A program made the translations under genes and the position numbers. A stretch of 18,184 bases of DNA from an uncultured Candidatus Altimarinota bacterium (GTDB lineage: Bacteria > Patescibacteriota > Gracilibacteria > BD1-5 > UBA6164), in assembly GCA_937864995.1 (NCBI GenBank), contig CALMDL010000159.1, positions 1-18,184 on the forward strand, in the 5' to 3' direction. Under the pieces are notes generated by a model. That model saw only the letters and a program-made list of their open reading frames with translations. It did not search any database and had not been told where the DNA came from. Each line of letters starts with the position of its first letter. The first letter of the stretch is position 1. Below are positions 17,264 through 18,184 of the stretch, piece by piece.

Positions 17264-17334
17264 AAAAAAACTCCAAATTAGTTAATACTAAATTAGAGTT
17301 TTTACTATTCTTAAATGGTGGGTGATATAGGATT
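17264..17334 (-). repeat. Direct repeat partner: functional tRNA-Val 3' end and terminator
   Basis: The intact partner of the repeat at 17157-17227. It covers the tRNA-Val 3' end up to the middle of the T arm, the 12-bp spacer, and the operon terminator. Confidence 0.9.
17266..17303 (-). terminator. Terminator of the rRNA-tRNA operon
   Basis: Inverted repeat with arms AAAAACTC / GAGTTTTT and an inner TTAGT/ACTAA stem with a TAAT loop, two mismatches; on the minus strand it ends in a T7 tract, 13 nt after the tRNA-Val CCA end. The duplicate at 17159-17196 gives a second terminator in tandem. Confidence 0.75.
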
Positions 17335-17392
17335 CGAACCTATGACCCCCTGCTTGTAAGGCAGATGCTCTCGCCAACTGAGCTAATCACCC
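17316..17392 (-). tRNA. tRNA-Val (anticodon UAC), CCA encoded
   Basis: 77 nt including the CCA. Acceptor GGGTGAT pairs with ATCACCC; D arm TAGCTCAGTTGG; anticodon loop CTTACAA gives UAC; T arm ends in GGTTCGAATCC; discriminator A. Reads GUA, a frequent Val codon here. It is the last gene of the rRNA operon. Confidence 0.97.
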
Positions 17393-17408
17393 GGGGTATA
17401 ATCAAAAA

Positions 17409-17483
17409 TGGTGCTCGAGGCAGGGATCGAACCTACGACCTTTGGCTTAGAAGGCCACTGCTCTTCCGCTGAGCTACTCGAGC
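17409..17483 (-). tRNA. tRNA-Arg (anticodon UCU), CCA encoded
   Basis: 75 nt including the CCA. Acceptor GCTCGAG pairs with CTCGAGC; D arm TAGCTCAGC; anticodon loop CTTCTAA gives UCU; T loop GTTCGATCC. Reads AGA, by far the main Arg codon in this window. It lies 16 nt before tRNA-Val. Confidence 0.97.
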
Positions 17484-17530
17484 ATATAAAAATATACACG
17501 GCAAATTCATAAAAAAATTGATATCAAGAT

Positions 17531-17645
17531 CTTGGCAGCTACCTACTCTTGCACATCTACGAGATGCACTACCATTAGCACGAGTTGGCTTAACTTCTGT
17601 GTTCGGGATGGGAACAGGTGTACCTCAACCGTTATAACTACCAAG
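17531..17645 (-). rRNA. rrf: 5S ribosomal RNA
   Basis: About 115 nt. Terminal helix CTTGGTAGTT / AGCTGCCAAG; conserved CCCATCCCGAACACAGAAGT and the GTTAAGCC segment are intact. It lies between 23S and tRNA-Arg. Confidence 0.95.
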
Positions 17646-17747
17646 AGCCTAATATCAATATTTAAATTGTTTATTTCGCTCAATAATCTGAATACTTAAA
17701 GTTAGTTAATCAATATCTTCAATAAATAATTGAGAATATAGTAATAA

Positions 17748-18184
<437 letters not shown>

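Noticed and set aside
17157..17334. CRISPR array from two near-identical repeats
   Set aside because: Only two copies, 71 bp long, containing a tRNA end and terminator; no further repeats and no cas genes.

Overview
The window reads as a fragment of a very AT-rich genome from the Candidate Phyla Radiation, either Absconditabacteria (SR1) or Gracilibacteria (BD1-5). The decisive sign is the genetic code. In almost every gene TGA is an internal sense codon, and it falls where conserved families need glycine: the Gly of HxxxHxxGYDH in YbeY, the NTG motif of LspA, and the glycines next to RGS in the AMMECR1 domain. TGG is still used for Trp, so this is code 25 (UGA = Gly) and not code 4. With the standard code most of the window looks empty or shattered. 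All coordinates below use code 25, with TAA and TAG as stops.

Layout. 1-891 (+) is the 3' part of an MtaB-like radical-SAM tRNA methylthiotransferase. 911-1153 (-) is a small unknown gene with higher GC, a strong Shine-Dalgarno and no internal UGA. 1214-2943 (+) is lspA, a membrane protein and an AMMECR1-domain protein. 2984-9412 (-) is a block of exported proteins: a 1215-aa secreted protein, a 129-aa Cys-containing protein, a 525-aa membrane-anchored protein with a carboxypeptidase-regulatory-like domain, and a type IV pilin. 9501-9698 (-) is a small ferredoxin. 9699-10054 has no protein gene, but holds what looks like a promoter-to-terminator structured RNA unit of about 225 nt on the minus strand and a divergent promoter for the next operon. 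10055-16303 (+) is a tightly packed nine-gene run: ybeY, a PrgI-family protein, a TraC/VirB4-associated protein, a VirB2-like pilin, a two-TM protein, a holin-4/YvlD-like protein, secG, a family 5 solute-binding protein with a large insertion, and a polytopic membrane protein. 16328-17086 (-) is an AP-endonuclease-2/xylose-isomerase-like TIM barrel protein whose expected metal ligands look degenerate. 17316-18184 is, on the minus strand, the end of an rRNA operon: 23S (3' part), 5S, tRNA-Arg(UCU), tRNA-Val(UAC) and a terminator. The end of tRNA-Val plus the terminator is present a second time 107 bp further downstream.

How it fits together. The window is dominated by envelope and surface functions: a Sec channel subunit, signal peptidase II, a type IV pilin, VirB2/PrgI-like secretion proteins, a peptide-binding protein and large exported proteins. 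This suits a small-genome epibiont that attaches to, and feeds from, another cell; that lifestyle is inference from the lineage. Convergent gene pairs are separated by symmetric hairpins that can terminate in both directions. Most start codons have no visible Shine-Dalgarno. No CRISPR array, insertion sequence or complete defence system is visible.
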